DNA of 64,000 nucleotides, taken from contig NZ_VAHO01000005.1 in assembly GCF_005796225.1 (NCBI RefSeq), forward strand, positions 186,001 to 250,000, given 5' to 3'. The notes under the pieces were generated by a model that saw only the letters and a program-made list of their open reading frames with translations, ran no database searches and had not been told where the DNA came from. The translations under genes were made by a program, and so were the position numbers. The DNA comes from Pseudarthrobacter sp. NamE5. GTDB taxonomy: Bacteria; Actinomycetota; Actinomycetes; Actinomycetales; Micrococcaceae. This document shows positions 18,966-27,518 of this stretch, piece after piece (position 1 is the stretch's first letter; each line of letters begins with the position of its first letter).

Positions 18966-18996
18966 CGGAAGCCGTCCGCGCAGCGGGCGGCTTCCG
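18966..18996 (+). terminator. Hairpin downstream of the tRNA
   Basis: CGGAAGCCGTCCGC (18966-18979) pairs with GCGGGCGGCTTCCG (18983-18996), with one G-U pair and a 3-base loop. It is followed by TTAATT and probably ends the tRNA transcript. A smaller GCCCC/GGGGC hairpin precedes it near 18942-18957. Confidence 0.6.
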
Positions 18997-19033
18997 CCGC
19001 TTAATTCCACATATGCAACGAGTGTTATAAGGA

Positions 19034-19049
19034 TGTGACCTCTCTCACT
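19034..19049. promoter_or_regulatory. CRP/GlxR-type site upstream of livK
   Basis: TGTGA-CCTCTC-TCACT matches TGTGA-N6-TCACA at nine of ten fixed positions and lies 100 bases before the livK start, just after a TATAAG hexamer (19026-19031). The divergent-end livHMGF operon has a similar site, which suggests common cAMP-linked control. Confidence 0.5.
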
Positions 19050-19070
19050 TATGTTCGCCCCGCATATGCA

Positions 19071-19105
19071 TTAGCTTGAAGCTAAATCAGGAACACCTGA
19101 TTTTT
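19071..19105 (+). promoter_or_regulatory. Two hairpins in the livK leader, the second attenuator-like
   Basis: TTAGCTTGAAGCTAA (19071-19085) is an inverted repeat. AAATCAGG (19084-19091) pairs with CCTGATTT (19096-19103) around the loop AACA and runs into a five-T stretch ending at 19105, which resembles a small intrinsic terminator. The two hairpins overlap by two bases, so they could be mutually exclusive. No leader peptide was recognised. Confidence 0.4.
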
Positions 19106-19148
19106 CGTGTCAAAGGCCGTTCGCACCTTTAGATCGAGGAGCTCGTAA

Positions 19149-20504
19149 ATGACTTTATTCCCCCAGGCGGGAACCCGTGCTGCCAAGCTGACAGCGCTTG
19201 GCATCGGTGTCGCCTTCATGGTGACGGCTTGCGGCGGTTCGTCCACACCCACGGCAACCGAGTCTGCCGCCACCGGAGAAGCGGCGGGAATTGCCTGCCC
19301 GGCACCTGAAGGCGGCGGGGGCGCAGCCGCAAGCCAACCTGCGGAAACCCCTTCAGTGCCGCCGTCAACCACCACTACTGATACCCCCTTGCGCATCGGT
19401 TCACTCCTTCCGACTACCGGTTCCCTGGCCTTCCTTGGCCCCCCGGAAATCGCCGGTGTCAACCTCGGCGTGAAGGAAGTCAATGATGCAGGCGGAGTCC
19501 TGGGCAAGCCGATGGAGGTGATCCACCGCGATTCGGGTGACACCAAGACGGACATCGCCACCCAGTCCACGTCCGCGCTGCTGGGCCAGGGAGTCAGCGC
19601 CATCATTGGTGCGGCCTCCTCCGGCGTTTCCAAGACGGTCATCAACCAGATCACCGGGGCGGGCGTCATCCAGTTCTCACCGGCCAACACCTCGCCGGAC
19701 TTCACCACCTGGGATGACAAGGGCCTGTACTGGCGCACCGCGCCCTCGGATGTCCTCCAGGGCAAGGTGCTGGGCAACTACATGGCCACCTGCGGTGCGC
19801 AGACTGTGGGCATGATTGTCCTGAACGATGCCTATGGCACCGGCCTGGCAACCAACATCAAGTCAGCCTTCGAAGCAGCAGGCGGACAGGTTGTTGCGGA
19901 AGAGCTCTTCAACGAGGGCGATACCCAGTTCAGCAGCCAGGTGGACAAGGTCCTTGCCGCCAAGCCTGATGCTATTGCCCTGATCACCTTCGACCAGGCA
20001 AAGAGCATCGTTCCGCTGATGACCGGCAAGGGTGTCAAGCCCACGCAGATGTTCCTGGTGGACGGCAATACCTCCGACTACAGCAAGGACTTCCAGCCGG
20101 GCACGCTCAAGGGAGCGCGCGGCACAATCCCGGGCACCTTCGCCCAGGAGGAGTTCAAGAAGAAGCTGCTGGAAATCGATCCGGCTCTCAAGGACTACAG
20201 CTACGCCGGTGAGTCCTACGACGCCGTCAACCTGATCGCGTTGGCCGCAGAATCTGCAAAGAGCACCAAGGGCACGGACATCGCAGCCAAGCTGAAGGAA
20301 GTTTCCGAGGGCGGTGAAAAGTGCACGTCCTTCGCAGCCTGCGTGACGCTGATCCGCGAGGGCAAGGATGCTGACTATGACGGCCAGTCCGGTCCGGTGA
20401 CGTTCTCGGATGCGGGCGACCCCACGGAGGCCTACATCGGCATCTACGAGTACCAGGATGACAACAAGTACACCGCAGTTAAGGAAGAGTTCGGCAAGCT
20501 CTAG
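19149..20504 (+). CDS. livK: Branched-chain amino acid ABC transporter substrate-binding lipoprotein
   Basis: Type I periplasmic-binding-fold receptor (Leu/Ile/Val-binding family), 451 residues. The signal peptide ends in the lipobox VTAC with Cys28, followed by a Pro/Thr/Ala-rich linker to ~78 before the ligand-binding domain begins at LRIGSLLPTTGSLAFLGPPE. GAASSGVSKTV and TYGTGLA-type segments (here AYGTGLATNIKSAFE) match the family. ATG 19149 follows GAGGAG. Its membrane and ATPase partners lie beyond the IS element on the opposite strand, so the receptor is transcribed separately. The amino acid specificity cannot be told from the sequence. Confidence 0.9.
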   Translation: MTLFPQAGTRAAKLTALGIGVAFMVTACGGSSTPTATESAATGEAAGIACPAPEGGGGAAASQPAETPSVPPSTTTTDTPLRIGSLLPTTGSLAFLGPPEIAGVNLGVKEVNDAGGVLGKPMEVIHRDSGDTKTDIATQSTSALLGQGVSAIIGAASSGVSKTVINQITGAGVIQFSPANTSPDFTTWDDKGLYWRTAPSDVLQGKVLGNYMATCGAQTVGMIVLNDAYGTGLATNIKSAFEAAGGQVVAEELFNEGDTQFSSQVDKVLAAKPDAIALITFDQAKSIVPLMTGKGVKPTQMFLVDGNTSDYSKDFQPGTLKGARGTIPGTFAQEEFKKKLLEIDPALKDYSYAGESYDAVNLIALAAESAKSTKGTDIAAKLKEVSEGGEKCTSFAACVTLIREGKDADYDGQSGPVTFSDAGDPTEAYIGIYEYQDDNKYTAVKEEFGKL

Positions 20505-20581
20505 TAAACCTTCCTGAACACGAAGGAACCCCCGTCCAACAGTGAACTGGTCCCCGAAAGTTGGACTGGCCAAATAAAATC

Positions 20582-21436
20582 CTAAGCCGCGAGGGCCTGG
20601 GCACGGTATTGCACCGGGCTCAGGCCCTCGAGCTTTGTTGAGATTCTTTCGTTGTTGTACCAGTGGACGTACTCGTGCAGGGCCGCTTCCAGTGCTTCAG
20701 CGTTGAGGAACCGGACCCGGTGGAACAGTTCTTCCTTGAGGTGGCCGAAAAAGTTCTCCATCACGGCGTTGTCGTAGCAGTTGCCCTTACGGGACATCGA
20801 CTGGACCGCGCCGGCGTCCTGCAGCAGATTCCGCCAGGACACGTGCTGGTACTGGAATCCCTGGTCCGAGTGCACAAGCGGCTGCTGGCCTTGCTCAAGA
20901 CGTGCAAGGGCCTGACGCAGCGAAGTGTTGACGAGCTCCAGATTCGGTGACATTCCAATGGAGTAGGAGATGACCTGCCGGTCGAAGAGATCCATGATTG
21001 GCGAGAGGTAGAGCTTTCGGTCGCCAAGGCTCAATTCGGTCACGTCCGTTACCCACTTTCGGTTCGGCGCATCCGCCTCGAACTCCCTGTTGAGCACGTT
21101 CGGGGTAACCCCGCCCTGACCGCCTTGGTAGGAGTTATAACGCTTCTTCCGCCGTACTTTGCAGACGAGCCCCAGGGAACGCATGAGCTTCAGCACGGTC
21201 TTCTTCGCGGCAGTCCACCCGTGCTTGACCTTCTCGGTGTGGATGCGCCGATGCCCGTAGCGGCCATGATTCTTGTTGAAAATTTCCGTGACCGCGGCCT
21301 TGATCGCCTCTTGGGGGTCGGGATTCCGGAGACGGGCCTGGTGATAGAAGAAAGTCGACCGGGCCAAGCCGGAGACCTGAAGCAGAACCGGCAGCGGAAA
21401 GTCAGCCTTGAGGGCGATGATGGCCTGGACCTTCAC
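20582..21436 (-). CDS. IS3-family transposase OrfB (DDE catalytic subunit)
   Basis: 284 residues. The HTH_21-like region with HGRYGHRRIHTEK is near residue 60, followed by the rve integrase core with Asp131 (WVTDVTEL), Asp191 (VHSDQGFQY) and Glu227 (AVMENFFGHLKEE), the expected D-D-35-E spacing. The start is GTG overlapping the orfA stop as GTGA. In IS3 elements OrfB is normally made as an OrfAB fusion by -1 frameshifting; the frame is open upstream, and a GGGAAAATTG stretch near 21461-21470 could serve as the slip site. The C-terminal WYNNERISTKLEGLSPVQYR motif is intact. Confidence 0.9.
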   Translation of the reverse strand: MKVQAIIALKADFPLPVLLQVSGLARSTFFYHQARLRNPDPQEAIKAAVTEIFNKNHGRYGHRRIHTEKVKHGWTAAKKTVLKLMRSLGLVCKVRRKKRYNSYQGGQGGVTPNVLNREFEADAPNRKWVTDVTELSLGDRKLYLSPIMDLFDRQVISYSIGMSPNLELVNTSLRQALARLEQGQQPLVHSDQGFQYQHVSWRNLLQDAGAVQSMSRKGNCYDNAVMENFFGHLKEELFHRVRFLNAEALEAALHEYVHWYNNERISTKLEGLSPVQYRAQALAA

Positions 21437-21921
21437 CGTCGTTCCTGCGCCCTCAAGGCCCGCAATTTTCCCAGGTAAGCCACTTCCGCCCGGAGCCGCT
21501 CGTTCTCCCGCCGCAACCGCTCCAGTTCGGATACTTCTGCGGGCTGCGCGGCCGGCGGAGCCTGGGGCCTGCCTTTAGGCTTCGGGCGCAACGCGTCCGC
21601 TCCCTCGCGACGGTACGCACGTGCCCACGTTTTCAGTAACCCAGGAGAGGACAAACCCGCCTCTGCCGCAAGATCAGGGGCGGTCTCACCCGCGATGAAC
21701 CGTTCGACCAATGCAAGCTTGAATTCGAACGAGTACGCATGCCTTGTCGGTTTGGCCACCAACGCTCCTCGATTATGGATCTTCCACCGCCGATAGAGAA
21801 GCTTTACCGGCCCGCGAGAGACTCCCAGCAAACCGGCTGTCGCCGTATCTGCGATGCCCTTTTCAAACCACGCTACAGCGGCCTCGCGCTGATCCTCTGA
21901 CAACGAACTACGTGCATGCAA
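21433..21921 (-). CDS. IS3-family transposase OrfA (helix-turn-helix subunit)
   Basis: About 162 residues with two helix-turn-helix segments (GIADTATAGLLGVSRGPVKL and ETAPDLAAEAGLSSPGLLKT) and a C-terminal leucine-zipper-like helix beginning VSELERLRRENERLRAEVAYL. It should bind the terminal repeats. The frame can be opened at TTG 21963, but that codon is inside the right terminal repeat. TTG 21921 has GGGGAG seven bases upstream (minus strand) and is preferred. It overlaps orfB by four bases. Confidence 0.82.
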   Translation of the reverse strand: MHARSSLSEDQREAAVAWFEKGIADTATAGLLGVSRGPVKLLYRRWKIHNRGALVAKPTRHAYSFEFKLALVERFIAGETAPDLAAEAGLSSPGLLKTWARAYRREGADALRPKPKGRPQAPPAAQPAEVSELERLRRENERLRAEVAYLGKLRALRAQERR

Positions 21922-22014
21922 AAAACTGCTCCCCGGAAGTCGGAACTGAATTTTCCAGTCCAACTTTCGGGGAGCAGTTCACAGGACGGGGGCTCCTTCG
22001 CTTTGCGGTCGGCC

Positions 22015-22784
<770 letters not shown>

Positions 22785-22788
<4 letters not shown>

Positions 22789-23876
22789 TGGCTGTCCTTC
22801 CCGGTGCTGCCTGTATCCGTGCTCCCGTGGCGTCCCTGAGGCTCATCGCTACGGAGCCGGTCCGCACGCTGACGGGCCTCCTCGGCCTCGTGGGACACAA
22901 CGTCCAAGGAGATGATGCCGGCATTTTCGGTTCCGACAATCGACTCCTCGTCAGCTTCGAGTTCGGCGGCGAGCTCCTTGAGGCCCTCGGAGTCGCCGAG
23001 GTCGACATCGTGGTGTGCACCAAGATAGGCGTCGATGACCGCGGGGTTCTTCATCACTTCCCCGGGCGGGCCTTCCGCCACCACCTTTCCTTCGGCCATG
23101 ACCACCACCCAGTCGGCGATGTGGCGGACCATGTGCATATCGTGTTCGACGAACAGGACCGTCATGCCTTCCGCTTTCAGGTTCTTGATGTGGTCCAGCA
23201 GTGACTGCGTCAGGGCGGGATTGACGCCTGCCATGGGTTCGTCAAGCATCACCAGCTTGGGCTGCACCATGAGGGACCGGGCCATTTCGAGGAGCTTCCG
23301 CTGCCCACCGGACAGGGACGCGGCGTAGTCGTCCTTCTTGGCGTCAAGCTTGAACTTTTCCAGGAGGATGTTGGCCTGCGCTGTGATCTCCTTCTCCCGG
23401 CCACCCCACATGCCCTTGAACAGGGCCTTCGCAAGGCGTTCGCCCGGCTGGTTGGATGCCCCCAGGCGCATGTTCTCCATCACGGTGAGCTTGCCCATGA
23501 CCTTGGTCAGCTGGAAGGTTCGGACCATCCCCATCCGTGCCACCTTGTAGGGGGACACGCCGGCCAGGCTCTTGCCTTCGAACTGCCATTTCCCCGTATT
23601 CGGGGTGTCAAAACCGGTGAGCAGGTTGAAGAGGGTGGTCTTGCCTGCCCCGTTAGGGCCGATCAACGCCGTGATCTTGTGCCGGGGGATCTCGAGGTAG
23701 TCGACATCCACCGCGTTGATGCCGCCGAAGCTGCGGGTGACGTTCTCCGCCACCACTATGGGGTCACGCTTCTTGCAGCCGGGCCCTGCCTCACCGGCGG
23801 CAATGGGACGGCTGTCCGTCATGTAATCCACCTCGCCCGACCGGGCCGCTTTCGGCTCTTCGCTGTGCATGCTCAT
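22785..23876 (-). CDS. livG: Branched-chain amino acid ABC transporter ATP-binding protein LivG
   Basis: 363 residues from ATG 23876, which overlaps the livM stop as ATGA; the frame continues upstream to 23996 but only within livM. Walker A GPNGAGKTTLFNLLTGF, signature LSGGQRKLLEMARSLM and Walker B LVMLDEPMAGVNP are present. The product is longer than the usual ~255 residues: about 38 extra at the N-terminus and an acidic C-terminal extension of ~70 residues (ELAAELEADEESIVG...) after the ATPase core. The role of the tail is unknown. Confidence 0.9.
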
Positions 23877-24841
23877 GCGAACGCCAGCTCCTTCTTGTTT
23901 CCAAAGACGCCCTGCGGCCGGAAGATCATCAGCAGCATCAGGGCGACACCAACCAGGATGTAACGCAGCTGACCGGCCTGGACCGTGTTCAGCCATGTGA
24001 TGGCCCCCGACTCGATCAGGCCATACAGGACGCCCTGGGTCAAGGACAGCACAACCCAGAAGATCATGGCGCCGATGACGGGGCCGAGTACTGTACCGAG
24101 GCCGCCGAGCAGGAGGCAGGTGTAGAGAAAGAACGTCAGTTCCGTACCGTAGTTGGCCGGCTGCACCGCGCCCCGGGGGAGGGTGAAGACCATGCCGGCA
24201 AGCGCGCCAAGGACGCCGCCGATGATAAGGGCCTGCATCTTGTAGGCGTAGACGTTCTTGCCCAAGGAGCGCACCGCGTTCTCGTCCTCACGGATGCCCT
24301 TGAGGACACGTCCCCACGGGCTGCGCATCAGCAGCCACACCAGGGTGCAGCAGAGCGCCACGAGGGCCCAGCCCACCACCCGGATGAAAAAGTCGCGGTT
24401 GTTCATGCCGAAGTAGGAGCCCTCGGGGAACGGGTTCATGGCGTAAAACCCGCCTTCGAAGGCTGCCAGCCCGTTCGCGGACCCCGTCACTGAGGTCAGC
24501 TGGTTGGTGGTCACGATGTACCGGACGATTTCTGCGGCCGCGATGGTCACGATGGCCAGGTAATCGGCCCGGAGCCGCAGGGTGGGGATACCGAGCATCA
24601 GGGCGAAGATTGCGGAGGCAATGACGGCGATCAGCAGACCCACGAAGAAGGGGACGCCGAAGGTGAGGGTGGAGATGGCGAAGCCGTAGGCACCCACCGC
24701 CATAAAGCCTGCCTGCCCGAAGTTCAGCAGGCCGGAGTAGCCGAAGTGGACGGCGAGTCCGAGCGCGGCCAAGGCGTACGCGGCCGTCGTCGGGCTGAAA
24801 ATTTCACTGGCAGCGCTGGCAAGAATGAATCCAAAGTCCAT
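23873..24841 (-). CDS. livM: Branched-chain amino acid ABC transporter permease LivM
   Basis: 322-residue BPD_transp_2 permease with about eight to ten hydrophobic segments. Family markers are GYSGLLNFGQAGFMAVGAYG near the N-terminus and the ATPase-contact loop SPWGRVLKGIREDENAVRSLGKN near residue 180 (the core is WGRVLKGIREDE). It pairs with the LivH protein encoded just upstream with a 9-base gap. ATG start at 24841. Confidence 0.92.
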   Translation of the reverse strand: MDFGFILASAASEIFSPTTAAYALAALGLAVHFGYSGLLNFGQAGFMAVGAYGFAISTLTFGVPFFVGLLIAVIASAIFALMLGIPTLRLRADYLAIVTIAAAEIVRYIVTTNQLTSVTGSANGLAAFEGGFYAMNPFPEGSYFGMNNRDFFIRVVGWALVALCCTLVWLLMRSPWGRVLKGIREDENAVRSLGKNVYAYKMQALIIGGVLGALAGMVFTLPRGAVQPANYGTELTFFLYTCLLLGGLGTVLGPVIGAMIFWVVLSLTQGVLYGLIESGAITWLNTVQAGQLRYILVGVALMLLMIFRPQGVFGNKKELAFA

Positions 24842-24850
24842 GGCTGTCTC

Positions 24851-26191
24851 CTAACCCACGCGCTCGCGCCGGCCCAGGATTCCCTGCGGCCGGAACAGAA
24901 GGACAACGATCATGATGAACAGGGCGCCCACGTACTTCAGGTCCGCGGCCAGGCCGAACACCGTGGTCAGCTCCACAAAGATGCCCACGATCACGGAACC
25001 GATCAGCGCTCCGAAGACGGTGCCAAGGCCACCCAGGGTGACGCCTGCGAAGATCAGGAGGAGGATGGCGGAGCCCATGTCGAAGGTGACGCCGGGACGG
25101 TAGTAGGCCCACAGGATGCCGCCTAGTGCGGCAAGCATGCCGCCGGTTATCCATACCAGCCGGATCACGCCGTCGACGTCGATGCCCGAGGCGGCAGCGA
25201 GGGCGGGGTTGTCCGCCACGGCCCGGGTCGCCTTGCCCAGCCGGGTCTTCAGCAGCACGATGCCGATCAGCGCGATCACCACCGCGCTGATGCCTAGCGA
25301 CCAGAGGTTGTTGGGCGAAATGGAGACCGGGCCCAGTTGGATTTCGGGGCTTTGGGCGTATGGCAGCTGCTGGGTGGCGCCGCCGAAGTAGAACTGGATC
25401 ACGTAGCGGACGGCAAGCGCGAGGCCGATGCTGACGATCATCATGGGCACCAGGCCGGTGCCGCGGCGCCGCAGCGGCCGCCACAGCCCCCTGTCCTGGG
25501 CGTACCCGAACAGGCCTCCGCCGAGCAGGGACAGGATGATGGCCAGCCAGAAGGGAAGGCCCATGGCGTTGAAGGCAAACACCAGCACCGCGCCCAGCGT
25601 GACCATCTCGCCGTGGGCAAAGTTGGTCAGGCCGGTGGTGCCGAAGATCAGGGAGAGACCCACTGAGGCAAGGGCAAGGAGCAGGCCGAAGCTCAATCCC
25701 GCCACCAGCCGGTTGAGCAGGTTTTGGCCGAAGTCCTGCTGCTGCACCACGATGCCCTTGCCAAAGGCGAAGATCACCGACAGGTTGGAGGTCTGGCTGA
25801 AGGTGACCTCGCGCGGGTTTTCCTGGCCCTCGGCCAGTGTGATGCCCTCGGGCAGGGTGGATTCGTCCAGTTCCACGGTGTAGGTGCCCTGCTCGGGCAC
25901 ACCGATGCTCCAGGATCCGTTCGCTGACGACTTGGTGGTTCCGGTGAAGTCGCCCTTCCTGGCAGTGATGGTCACGTCCGCCAGGGGTGCGCGGGTGTCA
26001 TCACGGAGAAATCCACTGATGTTGTTTTGGAAGGTCTGGTTCGACGGGGATGGTGTCGGTGAGGGGGAAGCGGCCTGGGACGCCGGTGCTGCCACTAGCA
26101 GGACTGCCAGGATGGAAGCGCTGATGGCTCCCAGTACCCTAAGCAGCCCGCGGCGCCTTCCGGCCGGCCGGCCTTGGGGTGTACTTCTCAA
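24851..26191 (-). CDS. livH: LivH permease with fused N-terminal extracytoplasmic domain
   Basis: 446 residues, about 150 more than a usual LivH. It begins with a signal-peptide-like segment (cleavage near ASQAAS, residue ~41) and a Ser/Pro/Thr linker. A carboxypeptidase-regulatory-like beta-sandwich follows at ~55-145 (SGFLRDDTRAPLADVTITA, TKSSANGSWSI, GTYTVELDE). The permease proper begins near ~160 at LLNRLVAGLSFGLLLALASVGLSLIFG. TGLTNFAHGEMVTLGA and the contact loop TRLGKATRAVADNPALAAASGID are typical of LivH. TTG 26191 has GGAGG just upstream on the minus strand. The extra domain may help dock LivK; that is inference. Confidence 0.87.
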   Translation of the reverse strand: MRSTPQGRPAGRRRGLLRVLGAISASILAVLLVAAPASQAASPSPTPSPSNQTFQNNISGFLRDDTRAPLADVTITARKGDFTGTTKSSANGSWSIGVPEQGTYTVELDESTLPEGITLAEGQENPREVTFSQTSNLSVIFAFGKGIVVQQQDFGQNLLNRLVAGLSFGLLLALASVGLSLIFGTTGLTNFAHGEMVTLGAVLVFAFNAMGLPFWLAIILSLLGGGLFGYAQDRGLWRPLRRRGTGLVPMMIVSIGLALAVRYVIQFYFGGATQQLPYAQSPEIQLGPVSISPNNLWSLGISAVVIALIGIVLLKTRLGKATRAVADNPALAAASGIDVDGVIRLVWITGGMLAALGGILWAYYRPGVTFDMGSAILLLIFAGVTLGGLGTVFGALIGSVIVGIFVELTTVFGLAADLKYVGALFIMIVVLLFRPQGILGRRERVG

Positions 26192-26495
26192 ATTGGAAAA
26201 CCTCCACTTGGGGGCGGTCTCGGCTGCGCCATTGCAGCCGTTGCGAACGGATGCAGGGATAGGGTGGTGCCCAGGCGCCCGGCACCCGCACGTGTGTGAG
26301 TTCCGTCACCCTGCTTGGCTTATGCTACAGCGCGGATGTTGCCGGAAATGACGTGGTTCAGGCGCTGATGGTAGCGATCGGATAACAACTCAGCGGCCGT
26401 TTTGGCGCCCGGGAACTTTCAGGGGTGCAATTACGTGAGAATTGGTACCGTAAACCTTAAGGTTCACAACACATCCCCTACGGAGGACTCCAGCA
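26192..26495. promoter_or_regulatory. Divergent promoter region of livHMGF (-) and the BI-1 gene (+)
   Basis: About 300 bases without a gene. It contains a CRP/GlxR-type site at 26295-26310 (listed separately), the GGAGG ribosome site of livH near 26200, and an 18-bp near-palindrome GTAAACCTTAAGGTTCAC at 26450-26467, thirty bases before the BI-1 start, whose core AACCTTAAGGTT is perfect. GGAGGA at 26482-26487 is the BI-1 ribosome site. The palindrome looks like an operator but I cannot name a regulator. Confidence 0.5.
26295..26310. promoter_or_regulatory. CRP/GlxR-type site upstream of livHMGF
   Basis: TGTGA-GTTCCG-TCACC matches TGTGA-N6-TCACA at nine of ten fixed positions, about 104 bases before the livH start. 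It mirrors the livK site, so receptor and transporter genes could respond together although they lie in separate transcripts. Confidence 0.48.
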
Positions 26496-27422
26496 ATGGC
26501 ACTTGGCGGCAACCCGATCTTCAACGGAAAGAACTTCCGTGGAGCCACCCAGGCACCGCCTGTCCCGCAGGCTCCCTACGGAAACGGGCCGTATGGCCAG
26601 GCTTACGGCCAGGCTCCTTATGGCCAGCAGCCGTACGGCCAGGCCCCCTACGGCCAGGGTCCCTACGGCCAGCAGGCATACGGCCAGCCCCAGAACATGA
26701 GTAACGAGCAGCTGCAGCAGATGTACAACCAGCCTGCTGCAGGTCCGGCGGACACCGGCCGGATGACCTTCGACGACGTCATCGTCAAGACGGCTGCCTG
26801 CCTCGGCTTTGTGCTGGTGGGTGCCGCCATCACCTTGACTGTCAGCTTGGGCCTGGCCTCCATGCTGATGATCGTCGGTGCGCTGGGCGGCTTCGTTCTT
26901 GCCCTGGTCAACACCTTCAAGAAGCAGCCGTCACCGGCGCTCATCCTTGCGTACGCGGGGCTTGAGGGCCTCTTCCTTGGCGGCCTCACCCGGGTCCTGG
27001 ACACGATGTACCCGGGAGTGGGGCTTCAGGCTGTTATCGGCACACTGTCCGTCTTCACCGTGACGCTCCTGCTGTTCAAGAGCGGCAAGGTACGCGCCAC
27101 GCCGAAGGCAATAAAGTTCTTCTTGATCGCCTTGGTTGGCTACGCGCTGTTCTCCGTGGTGAACCTGATCATGATGATGACGGGACTGACCACGGAACCC
27201 TTCGGGCTGCGGAGCGGGATCATCGGCGTCGTCGTTGGCATTCTGGCCATCGGTCTCGCAGCCTTCTCACTGGTCATGGACTTCACCAGCATCGAGGCCG
27301 GTGTCCGCAGCGGCGCTCCCCAGCGCTTCTCGTGGACGGCCGCTTTTGGCCTGACCGTCACGCTGGTATGGCTGTACGTGGAGATCATCCGGCTGCTGGC
27401 CATCCTGCGCGGGGACGAATAA
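26496..27422 (+). CDS. Bax inhibitor-1/YccA family membrane protein with PYGQ-repeat N-terminus
   Basis: 308 residues. The first ~85 are hydrophilic and contain about six copies of a PYGQ/AYGQ-type motif. From ~95 to the end there are seven hydrophobic helices, as in the BI-1/YetJ/YccA family of calcium-leak or proteostasis-related membrane proteins; [19 protein letters not shown] near the end is the conserved acidic segment of that family. ATG 26496 follows GGAGGA. The repeat tail is probably cytoplasmic and low-complexity. Physiological role is not known. Confidence 0.85.
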   Translation: MALGGNPIFNGKNFRGATQAPPVPQAPYGNGPYGQAYGQAPYGQQPYGQAPYGQGPYGQQAYGQPQNMSNEQLQQMYNQPAAGPADTGRMTFDDVIVKTAACLGFVLVGAAITLTVSLGLASMLMIVGALGGFVLALVNTFKKQPSPALILAYAGLEGLFLGGLTRVLDTMYPGVGLQAVIGTLSVFTVTLLLFKSGKVRATPKAIKFFLIALVGYALFSVVNLIMMMTGLTTEPFGLRSGIIGVVVGILAIGLAAFSLVMDFTSIEAGVRSGAPQRFSWTAAFGLTVTLVWLYVEIIRLLAILRGDE

Positions 27423-27456
27423 CGCCCAGGCGGGCGTCCGCCGTCGCGCTTCCCCT

Positions 27457-27502
27457 TAACAGCTGAGGGCCCCACCATACGGTGGGGCCCTCAGCTGTTA
27501 AC
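27457..27502. terminator. Bidirectional terminator between the BI-1 gene and galK
   Basis: A perfect 21-bp inverted repeat surrounds the loop ATAC (27478-27481); the left arm begins TTAACAGCTGAGGG and the right ends CCCTCAGCTGTTAA. It begins 35 bases after the BI-1 stop and ends 16 bases from the galK stop, so it serves both convergent genes. Confidence 0.85.
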
Positions 27503-27518
27503 CTTGCCTTGCAGGGCA

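Larger units (their letters stand above)
20543..21981 (-). mobile_element. IS3-family insertion sequence, complete, 1439 bp
   Basis: Terminal inverted repeats of 27 bp (20543-20569 and 21955-21981) differ at one position; the left begins TGAACTGGTCCCCGAAAG and the ends are 5'-TG...CA-3'. A 3-bp target duplication CAG flanks it (20540-20542 and 21982-21984). It carries overlapping orfA and orfB on the minus strand, both intact, so it may be active. The intact duplication and near-perfect ends indicate recent insertion. Two-helix OrfA and the OrfB sequence suggest an IS150-like group, but a database comparison would be needed to name it. Confidence 0.92.
20521..22000. terminator. Bidirectional terminator hairpin between livK and livF, split by an IS element
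   Basis: The left arm is 20521-20537 (CGAAGGAACCCCCGTCC) and the right arm is 21984-22000 (GGACGGGGGCTCCTTCG). The arms pair over 17 positions with one mismatch. Without the IS and one copy of its 3-bp duplication they would be separated by a loop of only AACA, and CTTT follows the right arm. The element therefore landed in the loop of the shared terminator of two convergent units. Confidence 0.75.

Noticed and set aside
21433..21436. Broken transposase (frameshift) in the IS
   Set aside because: The orfA/orfB overlap is the normal programmed-frameshift layout of IS3 elements, and both parts are intact.
26496..26760. CRISPR or tandem-repeat array
   Set aside because: The repeated TACGGCCAG units encode PYGQ motifs in a real gene and have no spacers.
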